Positions 1 through 9,463 of a stretch of DNA of 64,000 nt are shown here, piece after piece. Position numbers and translations under genes: made by a program. The first letter of the stretch is position 1. Each line of letters starts with the position of its first letter. Origin of the DNA: Bacteroidota bacterium (GTDB taxonomy: Bacteria; Bacteroidota; Bacteroidia; Bacteroidales; Dysgonomonadaceae). The stretch lies in contig JAEZGN010000022.1 of NCBI GenBank assembly GCA_023437305.1, forward strand, positions 124,001 to 188,000, in the 5' to 3' direction. The notes below the pieces were generated by a model. That model was given only the letters and a program-made list of their open reading frames with translations. It had not been told where the DNA came from and did no database searches.

Positions 1-1
1 G

Positions 2-445
2 GTAGGTGCTTATCATTTTTTTACATTTTGTAAAGATGGGGATGCACAGGCTAGAAATTATATTCATTATGTACCTAAAGATAGTATAGACCTTCCGCCT
101 ATTATCGACTTGGAGTATGGCGGAAATTGTCAGCAGGAAAATCGTAAAGAAGATATTATCGCAGAAATTGCCAAGTTTATAGAGATTCTGGAAAATCATT
201 ATCAACGAAAGGTGCTTATCTACACTACAAATGAGTTCTATAAGAACTACATGATCGGGCAGTTCATGGATAATCCCATTTGGATAAGAGATATAGTATC
301 TAAGCCAAAGCTGCCTGATGGGCGTAAATGGTTGTTTTGGCAATATACTAATAAAGGGAAAATAGAAGGCATAAAAACGGATGTTGACCTGAATGCATTT
401 GCCGGAACTAGAGAGGAATTTGATCAACTGATAAAAAAAGACTGA
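2..445 (+). CDS. GH25 lysozyme-like muramidase, 5' truncated
   Basis: The frame is open from base 2 to the TGA at 443-445, so only the C-terminal ~147 residues lie in the window. Visible GH25 (Chalaropsis-type 1,4-beta-N-acetylmuramidase) features are a strand reading GAYHFFTF, the segment LPPIIDLEYGG with the acidic pair expected near the active site, a later FWQYTNKGKIEG stretch and a C-terminal VDLNAFAG, which matches the usual end of this fold. The family cleaves peptidoglycan glycan strands. Any signal peptide or lipobox is outside the window, so location is unknown. The gene ends at a strong hairpin shared with the convergent M13 peptidase gene. A TTG at 110 could be called as a start but is inside the domain, so it is not used. 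Confidence 0.85.
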   Translation, partial: VGAYHFFTFCKDGDAQARNYIHYVPKDSIDLPPIIDLEYGGNCQQENRKEDIIAEIAKFIEILENHYQRKVLIYTTNEFYKNYMIGQFMDNPIWIRDIVSKPKLPDGRKWLFWQYTNKGKIEGIKTDVDLNAFAGTREEFDQLIKKD

Positions 446-464
446 TATATAAGGTATAAAATAA

Positions 465-493
465 AAATGGGTTCGCAGAAAACGAACCCATTT
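465..493. terminator. bidirectional intrinsic terminator
   Basis: An 11-bp stem (arms 465-475 and 483-493) with a 7-nt loop lies between two convergent genes. It is A-rich on the left and T-rich on the right, so it can act in both directions. Confidence 0.8.
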
Positions 494-512
494 CTTTTAA
501 AACCTATTTATA

Positions 513-2573
513 TTACCAGATATCAGCTCTCTTTTCTTTTGGAATATATAGAGAATCTTTTTCTGTGATATTAAATGCTTTATACCATGCATCGATATGA
601 GGTAATGTGCCGTTTACACGCCATTTTCCTAAAGAGTGCGGGTCTGTTTTTGTGCGACGTAGGATTTCTGCATCACGTATATTTCCTGCCCATACTCCTG
701 CATAAGATAAGAAGAAACGTTGAGCCGGAGTAAAGCCGTCTATTTTATCGCCTTTTTTAGCTTCATCTGTTTTTTCGAATGCATTGTATGAAATTTGAAG
801 TCCACCAAAGTCTCCGATATTTTCACCCAAAGTAAATGTTCCATTTGCAAATACACCCGGAAGAACCTCTATCTTGTTGAAGTGTTGAACAAGTACCTGA
901 GCTCTTTCGTTGAATTTCTTAGAGTCTTCTTTCGTCCACCAGTCTGACAGGTTACCTTCTTTATCATATTTAGATCCTTGGTCATCAAATCCGTGAGACA
1001 TTTCATGACCAATAACAACACCGATAGCTCCATAATTAACCGCATCATCTTCGTTTAGATAGAAGAATGGAGGTTGAAGGATTCCTGCAGGGAAACAAAT
1101 TTCATTCGTTGTTGGATTATAGTATGCATTTACCATTTGTGGAGGCATATGCCATTCACTCTTATCTACAGGCTTGTTAATCTTTTTGATCATTTCGTTA
1201 TGATCGAACTCACTTGCCCGTACTACATTTTCCCAATAAGAGTCTTTCTTTATATTAAGCGTTGAATAGTCCTTCCATTTGTCCGGATAACCAATCTTAA
1301 CAGTGAAAGAGTTCAATTTTTCCTGAGCTTTAGCTTTCGTTGCATCGCTCATCCATGTCAAGTTGTTGATGCGTTCGCCCAATGTTACTTGCAGATTTTT
1401 CACAAGCTTCAGCATTCTTTCTTTGGCTTCAGCAGGGAAGTATTTTTCTACGTACATTTGCCCTACAGCTTCGCTGAGTGCTCCGTCTACAACTCCTACA
1501 GCACGTTTCCAACGTGGTTGTAATACTTTGCGGCCGCTTAGTTGTTTTCCGTAGAAGTCAAAGTTTGCATTTACGAAATTATCGCTAAGATACCCAGCCG
1601 CAGAATTTATCAAGCACCATGAAAGGTAAGCTTTTGATTCATCGATAGGTAGTGTATGAATCAAATTTACGGCTGTTGCAATCGGTTTTATCTGAGCTAC
1701 ATTTATCTCTGTAAAGTCTTTTGCATCGGCTGCATCGAAGAAGGCTTTCCAATCAAAATTAGCTACTGATTTATTCAGATCGGTAACATTCATTTTGTGG
1801 TAATTCAATTCAGGAATTCTGGTGTCTTCTTTTTTGAAGTGATCTTTTGCTAAAGCTGTTTCTATTTTTAGAACTACGTCAGCTGATTTTTGTGCATCAG
1901 CTTCGCTGTAGCCCGCATTTACAAATTGAGTCTTTATCAAGTTGAGATATCCTTTACGGATAGCAACCGATGTAGAGTCTTGTGCAACATAATAATCACG
2001 TTCTCCTAATCCCAGACCACCTTGGTATAGTTGAACAATATTCATAGAACTATTCTTGTCGTCGGCACCTACATATAGACCAAAGAATGGAGAGTTAGCA
2101 TACTTTCTTAATTCTCCCGTTAGTTTTACTATATCAGCTGTTGTAGAAGCTTTGTTTATATTATCCAACTGAGCTTTTATAGGTTTTGCTCCGTCAGCAT
2201 TGAGCTTCGTACTATCCATTCCCAACGCAAACAGGTCTCCAATTTTTTGAGCGATAGAACCTTGCTCATGTTTTGTTTTACCCAATTCTTCAATAAGACC
2301 TTTTACTTGCTCTTGGTTTCGTTCAGCCAATTGATCGAACGAGCCATAGCGTGCATATTCGTCTTTCATAGGGTTTGCTTTTGCCCAGCCGCCTGTAGCG
2401 TATTGGTAAAAGTCGTTGCCGGGGATAGCTGTAATATCCAAATTGGCAGTATCAAATTTCTGTGCGATATTCATAATATCTGCATCCGAGTCCTGTGCGC
2501 TTGCCTTTTGTTTACAGCTCACTTGCGTTAGAGCGAGAGCGGCAATCGGTAAATAGAAATAGATTTTGTTCAT
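513..2573 (-). CDS. M13 family (neprilysin/PepO-like) zinc metallopeptidase, lipoprotein
   Basis: A 686-residue gluzincin. The zinc site HEMSH is at residues 523-527 and the second motif GENIGD supplies E584 and D588, the normal HExxH...ExxxD ligand set of M13 peptidases. The N-terminal half matches the M13 N domain and the length is typical. The chosen start (2573) gives MNKIYFYLPIAAL followed by a lipobox LTQVSC, so a lipid-anchored envelope peptidase is expected. A further upstream in-frame start would add 17 residues before this signal peptide and would overlap the preceding gene. It follows the SGNH hydrolase gene by 14 bp on the same strand, so the two are probably cotranscribed. It ends at the bidirectional terminator at 465-493. 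Substrates are probably short peptides (family knowledge). Confidence 0.93.
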   Translation of the reverse strand: MNKIYFYLPIAALALTQVSCKQKASAQDSDADIMNIAQKFDTANLDITAIPGNDFYQYATGGWAKANPMKDEYARYGSFDQLAERNQEQVKGLIEELGKTKHEQGSIAQKIGDLFALGMDSTKLNADGAKPIKAQLDNINKASTTADIVKLTGELRKYANSPFFGLYVGADDKNSSMNIVQLYQGGLGLGERDYYVAQDSTSVAIRKGYLNLIKTQFVNAGYSEADAQKSADVVLKIETALAKDHFKKEDTRIPELNYHKMNVTDLNKSVANFDWKAFFDAADAKDFTEINVAQIKPIATAVNLIHTLPIDESKAYLSWCLINSAAGYLSDNFVNANFDFYGKQLSGRKVLQPRWKRAVGVVDGALSEAVGQMYVEKYFPAEAKERMLKLVKNLQVTLGERINNLTWMSDATKAKAQEKLNSFTVKIGYPDKWKDYSTLNIKKDSYWENVVRASEFDHNEMIKKINKPVDKSEWHMPPQMVNAYYNPTTNEICFPAGILQPPFFYLNEDDAVNYGAIGVVIGHEMSHGFDDQGSKYDKEGNLSDWWTKEDSKKFNERAQVLVQHFNKIEVLPGVFANGTFTLGENIGDFGGLQISYNAFEKTDEAKKGDKIDGFTPAQRFFLSYAGVWAGNIRDAEILRRTKTDPHSLGKWRVNGTLPHIDAWYKAFNITEKDSLYIPKEKRADIW

Positions 2574-2587
2574 ATAAATTAAATTAG

Positions 2588-3256
2588 TTACTCTTCTACA
2601 TATTTTCGTATTTGGTCTACCCAAACTGTATATCCCTTATCATTCAGATGCAATCCGTCCGTTGTGTACTTTGCATCTAAGGTTCTGTCTTCGCTCAAAA
2701 ATGCAGGATAAATATTGATAAAGGTTATATTCTCCTTTTCACAGAAAGCTTTTAACTCTTTATTCAACTGTTCTATCTGCCACTCTTTATTCAACATTCG
2801 TTGATACACATTTCTATTGTTGTTGATTGGCAATAGACTTTGAACATAGATTTTTGTATAAGGCGAGCCTGTTTCTATCTGGTAGATGATAGACTTGATG
2901 CCTATCATTATTTTCTCATTCGATCTGCTGAGAGATATATCATTGATTCCTGCCATGAGGAATACCTTCTTTGGCTTAGCAATTATAATTTCGTTTAACC
3001 GATTGAGCATACCCAATGTATTGTCACCAGATATACCTCTGTTTACAGGTTTTTGAGTAGGGAAGTATTCATTCCATTTCCCGCCTTGTGTCAAACTATT
3101 TCCTAAAAATATTATTTGCCCATTAGTCAGAGGGTTTGCCTTGAAGTAAGCCATTCTTTCGAGATAGGTTTTATTTTCAAGGATATTTTCTTGTATTTCC
3201 TGTGCCGATAAAATCATAGTACAAAATAACATCAAAATTGACAATATAGTTCTCAT
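2588..3256 (-). CDS. secreted SGNH/GDSL-family hydrolase
   Basis: 222 residues with an N-terminal signal peptide ending near LSAQ. The SGNH blocks are visible in order: GNSLT with the nucleophile S54, a glycine block at RGISGD (74-78), GIND with N105, and DGLHL with D200 and H203 completing the triad. The family comprises esterases/lipases and carbohydrate acetylesterases, and this compact version resembles the acetylhydrolase-like group, but the substrate cannot be read from sequence. The ATG at 3256 is preferred over a TTG three codons upstream. It starts 11 bp after the ABC-F gene and precedes the M13 gene by 14 bp, suggesting a three-gene minus-strand transcript. Confidence 0.85.
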   Translation of the reverse strand: MRTILSILMLFCTMILSAQEIQENILENKTYLERMAYFKANPLTNGQIIFLGNSLTQGGKWNEYFPTQKPVNRGISGDNTLGMLNRLNEIIIAKPKKVFLMAGINDISLSRSNEKIMIGIKSIIYQIETGSPYTKIYVQSLLPINNNRNVYQRMLNKEWQIEQLNKELKAFCEKENITFINIYPAFLSEDRTLDAKYTTDGLHLNDKGYTVWVDQIRKYVEE

Positions 3257-3267
3257 AGAATGCAAAT

Positions 3268-5205
3268 TTAGTCTTTCGAAATATTTTGAAGTTCAACTGT
3301 CAATTCTTCCCATTTGAGCATATCGTCTTCCAACTCTTTTGTTAATAGCCCATGCCTTTCGAAAAGAGAAGCATCGGCTGCACCTTCGGGTGTTGTTAGT
3401 TTAAGTTCTATTTCGGCTATTTCGTTCTCTTTACTTTCTATAGTTTTTTCTATATCCGAAATCTGCTTTTCTACTCGTTTGATTTGACGAGCTAATTCTT
3501 TTCGCTCTTCGTAAGATAGCTTATTTACAGGTTCTTGATCTGTAGTCCTATCAGATTCATTAAGCGGAGATGTAGACACTTCAAGTTCTTTGAGGCTATC
3601 CATTTTTTTCTTTTCAAGAAACTCATAGATTCCGCCTAAGTGCTCTATTACTTGTTGATTACCAAATTCGTAAACTTTTTCTACCAGTCCGTTTAAGAAG
3701 TCACGATCATGAGATACTACGATAACAGTTCCGTCAAACTCTTTAATCGCCTTCTTCAAAACATCCTTCGAACGCATATCGAGGTGATTGGTTGGCTCAT
3801 CGAGAATAAGCAGATTTACGGGTTCGAGCAGTAAGCGTATCATTGCCAAGCGGCTACGTTCTCCTCCCGACAATACTTTTACCTTTTTGTCAGATGCTTC
3901 GCCACCAAACATAAAAGCTCCCAGTATGTCTCTGATCTTAGTTCGGATGTCACCTACAGCCACATAGTCTATTGTTTCGAACACGGTATGATCCTCGTTT
4001 AATAACTGTGCTTGATTCTGTGCGAAGTAGCCTATTTTCACATTATGTCCTAGTTCGAGTTTGCCTTTGAAGTCAATCTCGTTCATGATGCATTTCACTA
4101 AGGTAGATTTCCCTTCTCCATTCTTCCCAACAAAAGCTACTTTGTCTCCTCTATGTATTGTAAATGTTACATCTTTGAAGATCAGATGATCCCCATAGCT
4201 TTTTTCCACATTTTCTACAATTACAGGATAAGAGCCTGAACGTGGTGCGGGAGGAAATTTAAGATTCAGCATAGCATTATCTTCATCATCTACTTCCAAC
4301 CGTTCTAGCTTATCCAATTGCTTTATGCGTGATTGTACTTGTACTGATTTTGTCGCTTTGTAGCGGAAACGCTCTATAAACTCTTCGGTTTTCTGTATTT
4401 GCTTTTGCTGATTTTCAAAAGCACGTATTTGATGCTCGCGGTGCTCCTGCCTCAGTTCCACATATTTGGTATAGGGTACTTTATAATCGTAAATACGTCC
4501 GAGAGATATTTCTATTGTGCGTTGGGTTACAGCATCCAAAAAAGCACGGTCGTGCGATACAAGTAAGACAGCATTGGCTCGGGTCGAAAGAAATGTTTCG
4601 AGCCACTGAATCGACTCTATATCAAGGTGGTTGGTCGGCTCGTCGAGTAAAAGTACGTCGGGGCGTTGAAGAAGCAGTTTGGCTAATTCAATACGCATAC
4701 GCCACCCTCCGCTAAACTCACTGGTCGGACGTTCAAAGTCTGTACGTCTAAACCCCAGACCAGTCAGTGTTTTTTCTATTTCTGCCTGAAAGTTACCGCC
4801 CCCCGACATCATAAACTCCTCGTTGAGATAAGATGATTTCTCTATCAGGTTGTGATAGGCTTCCGATTCATAGTCGGTTCTTTCAGCCAACTGTTTGTTT
4901 ACATAGTCTAATTCGGTTTCTATCTTCTGTATGTGAGAAAATGCTAAAGAAGCCTCTTCAAAAACAGTATTACCTTCTTTTAGGGTCATGTGCTGCGGCA
5001 GATAACCAATCGTTATGTCTTTGGGCACGGAAAGATTCCCTCGTGTAGGAGCTTGCAGCCCTGCAAATATTTTAAGCATGGTTGATTTACCTGCTCCATT
5101 TTTACCAACAAGGGCTATTCTCTCCTTCTTGTTGATAACAAAAGATATATCGTCAAAGAGGCTAAAACCTCCAAATTCTACCGTTAGTCCTTCTACTGAA
5201 ATCAC
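3268..5205 (-). CDS. ABC-F family ATPase with C-terminal coiled coil
   Basis: Two ABC domains with no membrane segments. The first Walker A GKNGAGKS is at about residues 34-41 and its Walker B reads LLLDEPTNHLD. A charged inter-domain linker follows, then a second Walker A GKNGEGKS, signature LSGGERSR and LILDEPTNHLD. The last ~90 residues are a K/E-rich coiled coil, as in Uup/YheS-type members. ABC-F proteins act on the ribosome rather than in transport (family knowledge). The start is set at a GTG (5205) because it gives the family N-terminus (M)ISVEGLTVEF. The longer frame begins at a TTG (5241) and adds 12 unmatched residues. First gene of the probable ABC-F/SGNH/M13 run. Confidence 0.9.
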   Translation of the reverse strand: MISVEGLTVEFGGFSLFDDISFVINKKERIALVGKNGAGKSTMLKIFAGLQAPTRGNLSVPKDITIGYLPQHMTLKEGNTVFEEASLAFSHIQKIETELDYVNKQLAERTDYESEAYHNLIEKSSYLNEEFMMSGGGNFQAEIEKTLTGLGFRRTDFERPTSEFSGGWRMRIELAKLLLQRPDVLLLDEPTNHLDIESIQWLETFLSTRANAVLLVSHDRAFLDAVTQRTIEISLGRIYDYKVPYTKYVELRQEHREHQIRAFENQQKQIQKTEEFIERFRYKATKSVQVQSRIKQLDKLERLEVDDEDNAMLNLKFPPAPRSGSYPVIVENVEKSYGDHLIFKDVTFTIHRGDKVAFVGKNGEGKSTLVKCIMNEIDFKGKLELGHNVKIGYFAQNQAQLLNEDHTVFETIDYVAVGDIRTKIRDILGAFMFGGEASDKKVKVLSGGERSRLAMIRLLLEPVNLLILDEPTNHLDMRSKDVLKKAIKEFDGTVIVVSHDRDFLNGLVEKVYEFGNQQVIEHLGGIYEFLEKKKMDSLKELEVSTSPLNESDRTTDQEPVNKLSYEERKELARQIKRVEKQISDIEKTIESKENEIAEIELKLTTPEGAADASLFERHGLLTKELEDDMLKWEELTVELQNISKD

Positions 5206-5282
5206 ATCAATTAAGTTTATAAAACGTACAAAAATAGTCAATTTTACTGCATCTGGCTATTTTTGATCTTTATTTTCAGCGT

Positions 5283-6668
5283 TCAAGGCTGTTTCGACTC
5301 GAATTGTATATTCGATCTTTCGAGTTTTTTATATCTTATGTCTAAAACATTTAATATGACAGATAATACAATAAGCATTTCGAATGGAAAGCTAAATCGG
5401 GAATTTGTTCCGTATGTAACAAAAGCTTGTAGTATCGATGCTGTGAATACTATTATAGATATTGTAAGTTGAGGGGTAATTTTCTTTTGCTTTATACCTC
5501 TGGATATATTGTATGGGATGAGGATTATAAACGCAATCTTTATTAATTGTAACAGAATCCTTTCTAAGTAGCATATATACAATAGTATTTCATTGGCATG
5601 AGGAATAGCAAATTTATCATATTCCCAATACAATGATGTTTTCCAAAAATCACGCCACGAGATAAAAACCTGTTGCAAGTACGCTGTCGGGTTCTCTTTA
5701 ATTGTAGCAATACTATAATCATAGAGCCTGTTGGATAAGTCGGGGAACGATAAATCGGTTTCCGATTTCAATTCAGGGTATGCTTCCCAGATAGTCATTG
5801 CTATTTCCTTGTCCGAAATTCTATTGTCTCTATACTTGGCATATATATTGCCTATTGGAGCATATTCGAGTGTTGTTTTTTCTGCAAAGTTGACACAGTT
5901 CTGAGCAAGATTGAATCCGTAAAAAGTTGTGGAGGTGAAATAGCCTGTATTCTTTTTGTTTACATAAGACCAACCTAGAAAAACAAAAAGAGGAATTACT
6001 AAGATAAAAGACAGTTTAGTTAAGAGAGACTTGAAAGAACTTACATTTAATAGAATAAAAAAGAGAATTACGGGTAAGAATATATAAAAAGGCTTTATCA
6101 AAACAAGGTATCCACATAATAAACTTAGTCCTATGTATTGATTCGACTGTCCGCTTCTAATCCTAAAAAACAGGTAAATTATAAGTGTTACAACGAGTAA
6201 TGTTAGTGTTTCGGTAAGAATAGTTACCTCGAAGAAAATAGTTGGTAAGTAGCAACTTAATATAATAGTTAAGTAAAAAGATATCTTTTTGCTCAACCTC
6301 ACCGATAGGCATGTTTTGTAGAAGTAAATAAGAGTAACTATTCCTATAATAAACTGTAGTGCACCTGCTGTAGAATAAGAGATATTACTTAATGCAAGTA
6401 AAATAGGATATCCCGGAGAACGTTGACCTTCATAGCCTGAAAAATCAAAGTTGAGTATTCTATTAGCCAACTCTACATACCCTTCACTATCAGGATAGAG
6501 GGTTATATACTGATATAAAAAGGCAACAACTAAGCGAACTAAAGTACCGACAATAATGATGCTTTTTATCGGATTATCTGTTACCCATTTTCTTATTTTA
6601 GCGAATGTGTTCAATAAATTCTTTTTGATAAAATTAAGCTTTATATCGATTGGTGATGTGTATTGCAA
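5283..6668 (-). CDS. GT-C fold (GT39/ArnT-like) membrane glycosyltransferase
   Basis: About 461 residues with roughly ten hydrophobic segments. After the first segment comes a loop with YPDSEGYVELA and then GYEGQRSPGYPILLAL. The acidic residue in the first luminal loop plus the RSPGYP motif are typical of PMT_2/ArnT-like glycosyltransferases that use polyprenyl-phosphate sugars. The acceptor (lipid, protein or polysaccharide) is unknown. There is no ATG at the N-terminus: the frame opens with TTG at 6668, and another TTG lies about 18 codons in, so the start is uncertain. It is divergent from the HerA-like ATPase gene (92-bp gap) and its stop lies 77 bp beyond the ABC-F start region, so it is probably its own unit. 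Confidence 0.75.
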   Translation of the reverse strand: MQYTSPIDIKLNFIKKNLLNTFAKIRKWVTDNPIKSIIIVGTLVRLVVAFLYQYITLYPDSEGYVELANRILNFDFSGYEGQRSPGYPILLALSNISYSTAGALQFIIGIVTLIYFYKTCLSVRLSKKISFYLTIILSCYLPTIFFEVTILTETLTLLVVTLIIYLFFRIRSGQSNQYIGLSLLCGYLVLIKPFYIFLPVILFFILLNVSSFKSLLTKLSFILVIPLFVFLGWSYVNKKNTGYFTSTTFYGFNLAQNCVNFAEKTTLEYAPIGNIYAKYRDNRISDKEIAMTIWEAYPELKSETDLSFPDLSNRLYDYSIATIKENPTAYLQQVFISWRDFWKTSLYWEYDKFAIPHANEILLYICYLERILLQLIKIAFIILIPYNISRGIKQKKITPQLTISIIVFTASILQAFVTYGTNSRFSFPFEMLIVLSVILNVLDIRYKKLERSNIQFESKQP

Positions 6669-6760
6669 TAAATAATTATTTTTGTAATACCATTAGCGAA
6701 CTTTTTATACTCCTTTTTGATTTTATATAATAAGAAAACAAACTTAAAAAATATAATCCA

Positions 6761-8266
6761 ATGTATGATAATGAAAAAAGAGCTTTTATAGCTATTTCTC
6801 CCGAACAGGAAGTCTGTATGGTTCCGAAAATGGCTAATCGACACGGACTTATCACCGGAGCCACAGGTACAGGAAAAACAGTAACATTGCAGACCTTAGC
6901 CGAGACATTCAGCAGAATGGGAGTTCCTGTGTTTGCGGCAGATGTGAAGGGCGATTTATCAGGTGTGGCTGCCGTTGGAGGAAATAAGGAGAGCGTTACC
7001 CAACGTGTAGAATCATACAAATTGGCAAACAAAGGATTTAAATTTCAAGATTTCCCTGTTCAGTTTTGGGATGTCTTTGGAGATCAAGGAGCACCTATCA
7101 GAGCTACGGTTGCAGATATGGGGCCGCTTCTATTAAGCCGGCTTTTATCTCTCAATGATACTCAATCGGCAGTTCTCTCTATTATATTTAAATCAGCAAA
7201 AGATGAGTCTTTAGATATCATCGACCTGAAAGACTTACAAAAGCTATTGGAATATGTAGGAAACAATGCTAATCGTTTTACAACAACTTATGGCAATATC
7301 TCTACGGCAAGTGTTGGAGCTATACAGCGTGGATTAATTGCGTTAGAGCAAGAAGGCGCTGATAAATTCTTTGGAGAGCCGAATCTGAATATCGACGATC
7401 TGATACAAACAGTAGGAGAGAAGGGCGTTATAAATATATTGGCAGCAGATAAGCTGATGAATTCTCCACGTGTGTATACTACTTTCTTGATGTGGCTGAT
7501 GACCAGGCTGTTTGATGTAATGCCCGAAGTCGGTGATCCGGACAAACCGAAACTGGTATTCTTTTTCGATGAAGCTCATTTACTGTTTAGTGATGCGCCG
7601 AAGGCGTTATTGGAAAAGATAGAGCAGGTTGTCCGTCTCATTCGCTCTAAAGGGATAGGCGTCTATTTTATATCACAGACTCCTGCAGACATTCCCGACT
7701 CTGTATTAGGTCAGTTAGGGAATCGTGTGCAACATGCATTGAGAGCCTATACGCCGAAAGATCAGAAAGCTGTTAAAGTTGCGGCGCAGACTTTCAGAGC
7801 GAATCCTAAATTTGATACAGAACAGGCAATCTCAGAATTAGCAACGGGAGAGGCTTTAGTCTCGCTATTAGATGAAAAAGGTCGACCCAATATGGTCGAA
7901 AGAGCTTTTATTCTACCCCCTGAAGGGCAAATCGGCCCATTGGATACTGCTGCCCGTAATCAGATGACACAAGGTTCTATATTGTATCGCCATTATGCAC
8001 AAGTAGTAGATCGAGAATCAGCTTACGAAATCTTAACGGAGCGTTTGCAAGGTACTTTGAGTGAGAAAGAACAGGCAGCGCAGGATAAAGCAACGGCAAA
8101 AGCTCAGAAAGAAGCCGAAAGGGCACAGCGTGAACAGGCTAAGATTGACCAAAAGAATGCTGTAGAAAACAAACGATTTTGGAGTAGAATGGCAACGACA
8201 GTGTTTGTCCCTATTGCCAAACAGGTGTTGAACGTGTTTCTCAAAAGCTCATCAAAGAAAAGATAG
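6761..8266 (+). CDS. HerA-like helicase/ATPase, DUF853 family
   Basis: 501 residues. Walker A GATGTGKT sits at residues 33-40 right after a short N-terminal strand. VKGDLSGVAAVGG follows, which is diagnostic for the DUF853/YjgR subgroup. Walker B is KLVFFFDEAH with D270-E271-A272-H273. SQTPADIPDSVLGQLGNRVQHALRAYTP matches the HerA/FtsK-type sensor region. The C-terminus is a highly charged A/K/E/Q-rich helix followed by a basic tail. The family consists of hexameric DNA-pumping ATPases, but the cellular role of the DUF853 branch is not established. No NurA-like nuclease is next to it. The ATG at 6761 is preceded by an A-rich leader, as is usual in this phylum. It ends before a hairpin at 8291-8330. 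Confidence 0.9.
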   Translation: MYDNEKRAFIAISPEQEVCMVPKMANRHGLITGATGTGKTVTLQTLAETFSRMGVPVFAADVKGDLSGVAAVGGNKESVTQRVESYKLANKGFKFQDFPVQFWDVFGDQGAPIRATVADMGPLLLSRLLSLNDTQSAVLSIIFKSAKDESLDIIDLKDLQKLLEYVGNNANRFTTTYGNISTASVGAIQRGLIALEQEGADKFFGEPNLNIDDLIQTVGEKGVINILAADKLMNSPRVYTTFLMWLMTRLFDVMPEVGDPDKPKLVFFFDEAHLLFSDAPKALLEKIEQVVRLIRSKGIGVYFISQTPADIPDSVLGQLGNRVQHALRAYTPKDQKAVKVAAQTFRANPKFDTEQAISELATGEALVSLLDEKGRPNMVERAFILPPEGQIGPLDTAARNQMTQGSILYRHYAQVVDRESAYEILTERLQGTLSEKEQAAQDKATAKAQKEAERAQREQAKIDQKNAVENKRFWSRMATTVFVPIAKQVLNVFLKSSSKKR

Positions 8267-8290
8267 AACTTGATATGTATAAATTATAGA

Positions 8291-8330
8291 AAGACAGTCG
8301 ACTGGAATCAACCATTCGGCTGTTTTCTTT
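8291..8330 (+). terminator. intrinsic terminator after the HerA-like gene
   Basis: An 8-bp stem (8294-8301 with 8316-8323, one G-U pair), extended by A-T pairs and followed by TTTCTTT. It starts 25 bases after the stop of the ATPase gene. Confidence 0.6.
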
Positions 8331-8388
8331 ATAGATACAATCTTTGTTTATTTTTTTTTAAATTTACTGTCGGATTAATTTATCGTCC

Positions 8389-8396
8389 TACCTTTG
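8389..8396 (+). promoter_or_regulatory. sigma-ABfr -7 element TACCTTTG upstream of the methyltransferase gene
   Basis: A perfect match to the Bacteroidetes -7 consensus TAnnTTTG, 98 bases before the ATG at 8494. The -33 element is weak (TTTA-like). It predicts a leader of roughly 90 nt. Confidence 0.55.
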
Positions 8397-8493
8397 TAGT
8401 CTTGAACCCAGAAAACAATAAAATCTTCAAATACGAACATTTGTTGAGTATTGATTTCGCTTTCAAATTCAGACTGAATAAAAGGAAATAAAG

Positions 8494-9390
8494 ATGCAAT
8501 TACTCAGACCGCAGCATTGGAAAGATTATGAACTGATCGACTCGGGCGATTATGAAAAATTAGAACGTTTTGGTAAATACATTATCCGACGTCCCGAACC
8601 ACAGGCAGTATGGCGTAAGTCTCTGCCCGAGAAAGAGTGGGAGGATGCAGCCGATGCCACTTTCAAGAAGGAGAAAGGAAAGACATCACAAGATGGCAAC
8701 GACAAAGGAGTTTGGGTACAAAAAAATGGAATGCCCGATCAGTGGTTCATCAACTATCAATATAAGGAAATGAAGCTTCGGTTTCGTTTAGGTCTTACAT
8801 CTTTCAAGCATGTAGGGGTGTTTCCCGAACAATCGGAGAATTGGGATTTCATATACGATACAGTTCGAAGCCTCAATGTTTCTGAACCAAAAGTATTGAA
8901 TCTTTTTGCATATACAGGTGGAGCTTCAATTGCGGCTAAAAGTGCAGGAGCTGATGTGACGCATGTAGATTCTGTGAAGCAAGTAATCACGTGGTCACGT
9001 GAAAATATGGATGCTTCTGATCTTCATGATATACGCTGGATTGTAGAAGACGCTCTTAAATTTTGCCGCCGCGAAGTAAAAAGAGGAAAGAAATATAACG
9101 GGATAATACTAGACCCTCCTGCGTATGGTCGTGGTCCTGATGGCGAGAAGTGGATATTGGAAGAGAATATTGCCGAAATAATGTCTCTTTGTTCGCAATT
9201 GCTCGAAGAATCCAACTCATTCCTTATACTAAATCTCTACTCTATGGGCTTCTCGGCTGTGATAGCTGATAACCTTATAAAGGATTATTTTCCTGATGTC
9301 AAAGATCGCATGTACGGAGAACTGATTGTTCCTGAAAAATCCGGTAAAAATCTGCCTTTGAGTATTTATATCCGTTTTGTTAGAAAATAG
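8494..9390 (+). CDS. class I SAM-dependent methyltransferase, RlmI/RlmK-like (COG1092)
   Basis: 298 residues. SAM-binding motif I is NLFAYTGG (136-143), the acidic residue after strand 2 is D159 in HVDS, and motif IV is DPPAYGRG (from D207), the DPPxY/F form used by the RlmI/RlmK/RsmB type of nucleic-acid methyltransferase. It is shorter than E. coli RlmI and lacks a recognisable N-terminal PUA domain. Instead it has ~100 residues beginning MQLLRPQHWKDYEL with RRPEPQAVW, a layout common in Bacteroidetes homologues. The target is probably an rRNA base, but this is inferred from the family only. A -7 promoter at 8389 and the upstream terminator suggest a single-gene unit. Confidence 0.85.
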   Translation: MQLLRPQHWKDYELIDSGDYEKLERFGKYIIRRPEPQAVWRKSLPEKEWEDAADATFKKEKGKTSQDGNDKGVWVQKNGMPDQWFINYQYKEMKLRFRLGLTSFKHVGVFPEQSENWDFIYDTVRSLNVSEPKVLNLFAYTGGASIAAKSAGADVTHVDSVKQVITWSRENMDASDLHDIRWIVEDALKFCRREVKRGKKYNGIILDPPAYGRGPDGEKWILEENIAEIMSLCSQLLEESNSFLILNLYSMGFSAVIADNLIKDYFPDVKDRMYGELIVPEKSGKNLPLSIYIRFVRK

Positions 9391-9402
9391 TGTCACTTTT
9401 TG

Positions 9403-9410
9403 TATATTTG
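9403..9410 (+). promoter_or_regulatory. possible -7 element TATATTTG
   Basis: Matches TAnnTTTG just after the methyltransferase stop, with TTTG at 9376-9379 (23-bp spacing, longer than the usual 19-21). If used, it would start a ~280-nt leader that runs through the GGTGACA stem-loop at 9464 into the AsmA-like gene. Confidence 0.35.
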
Positions 9411-9463
9411 CGTTGCTCGTGTAAGTTGCTTGCATATATTGTGTTATACAGGTTTTTGTGAGC

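Noticed and set aside
5263..5472. 69-codon plus-strand ORF near the glycosyltransferase gene end
   Set aside because: Antisense to the conserved-length membrane protein gene, and no motif.
8270..8491. 73-codon plus-strand ORF between the HerA-like and methyltransferase genes
   Set aside because: It runs through a terminator hairpin and a -7 promoter element, has aromatic low-complexity composition and no recognisable motif.
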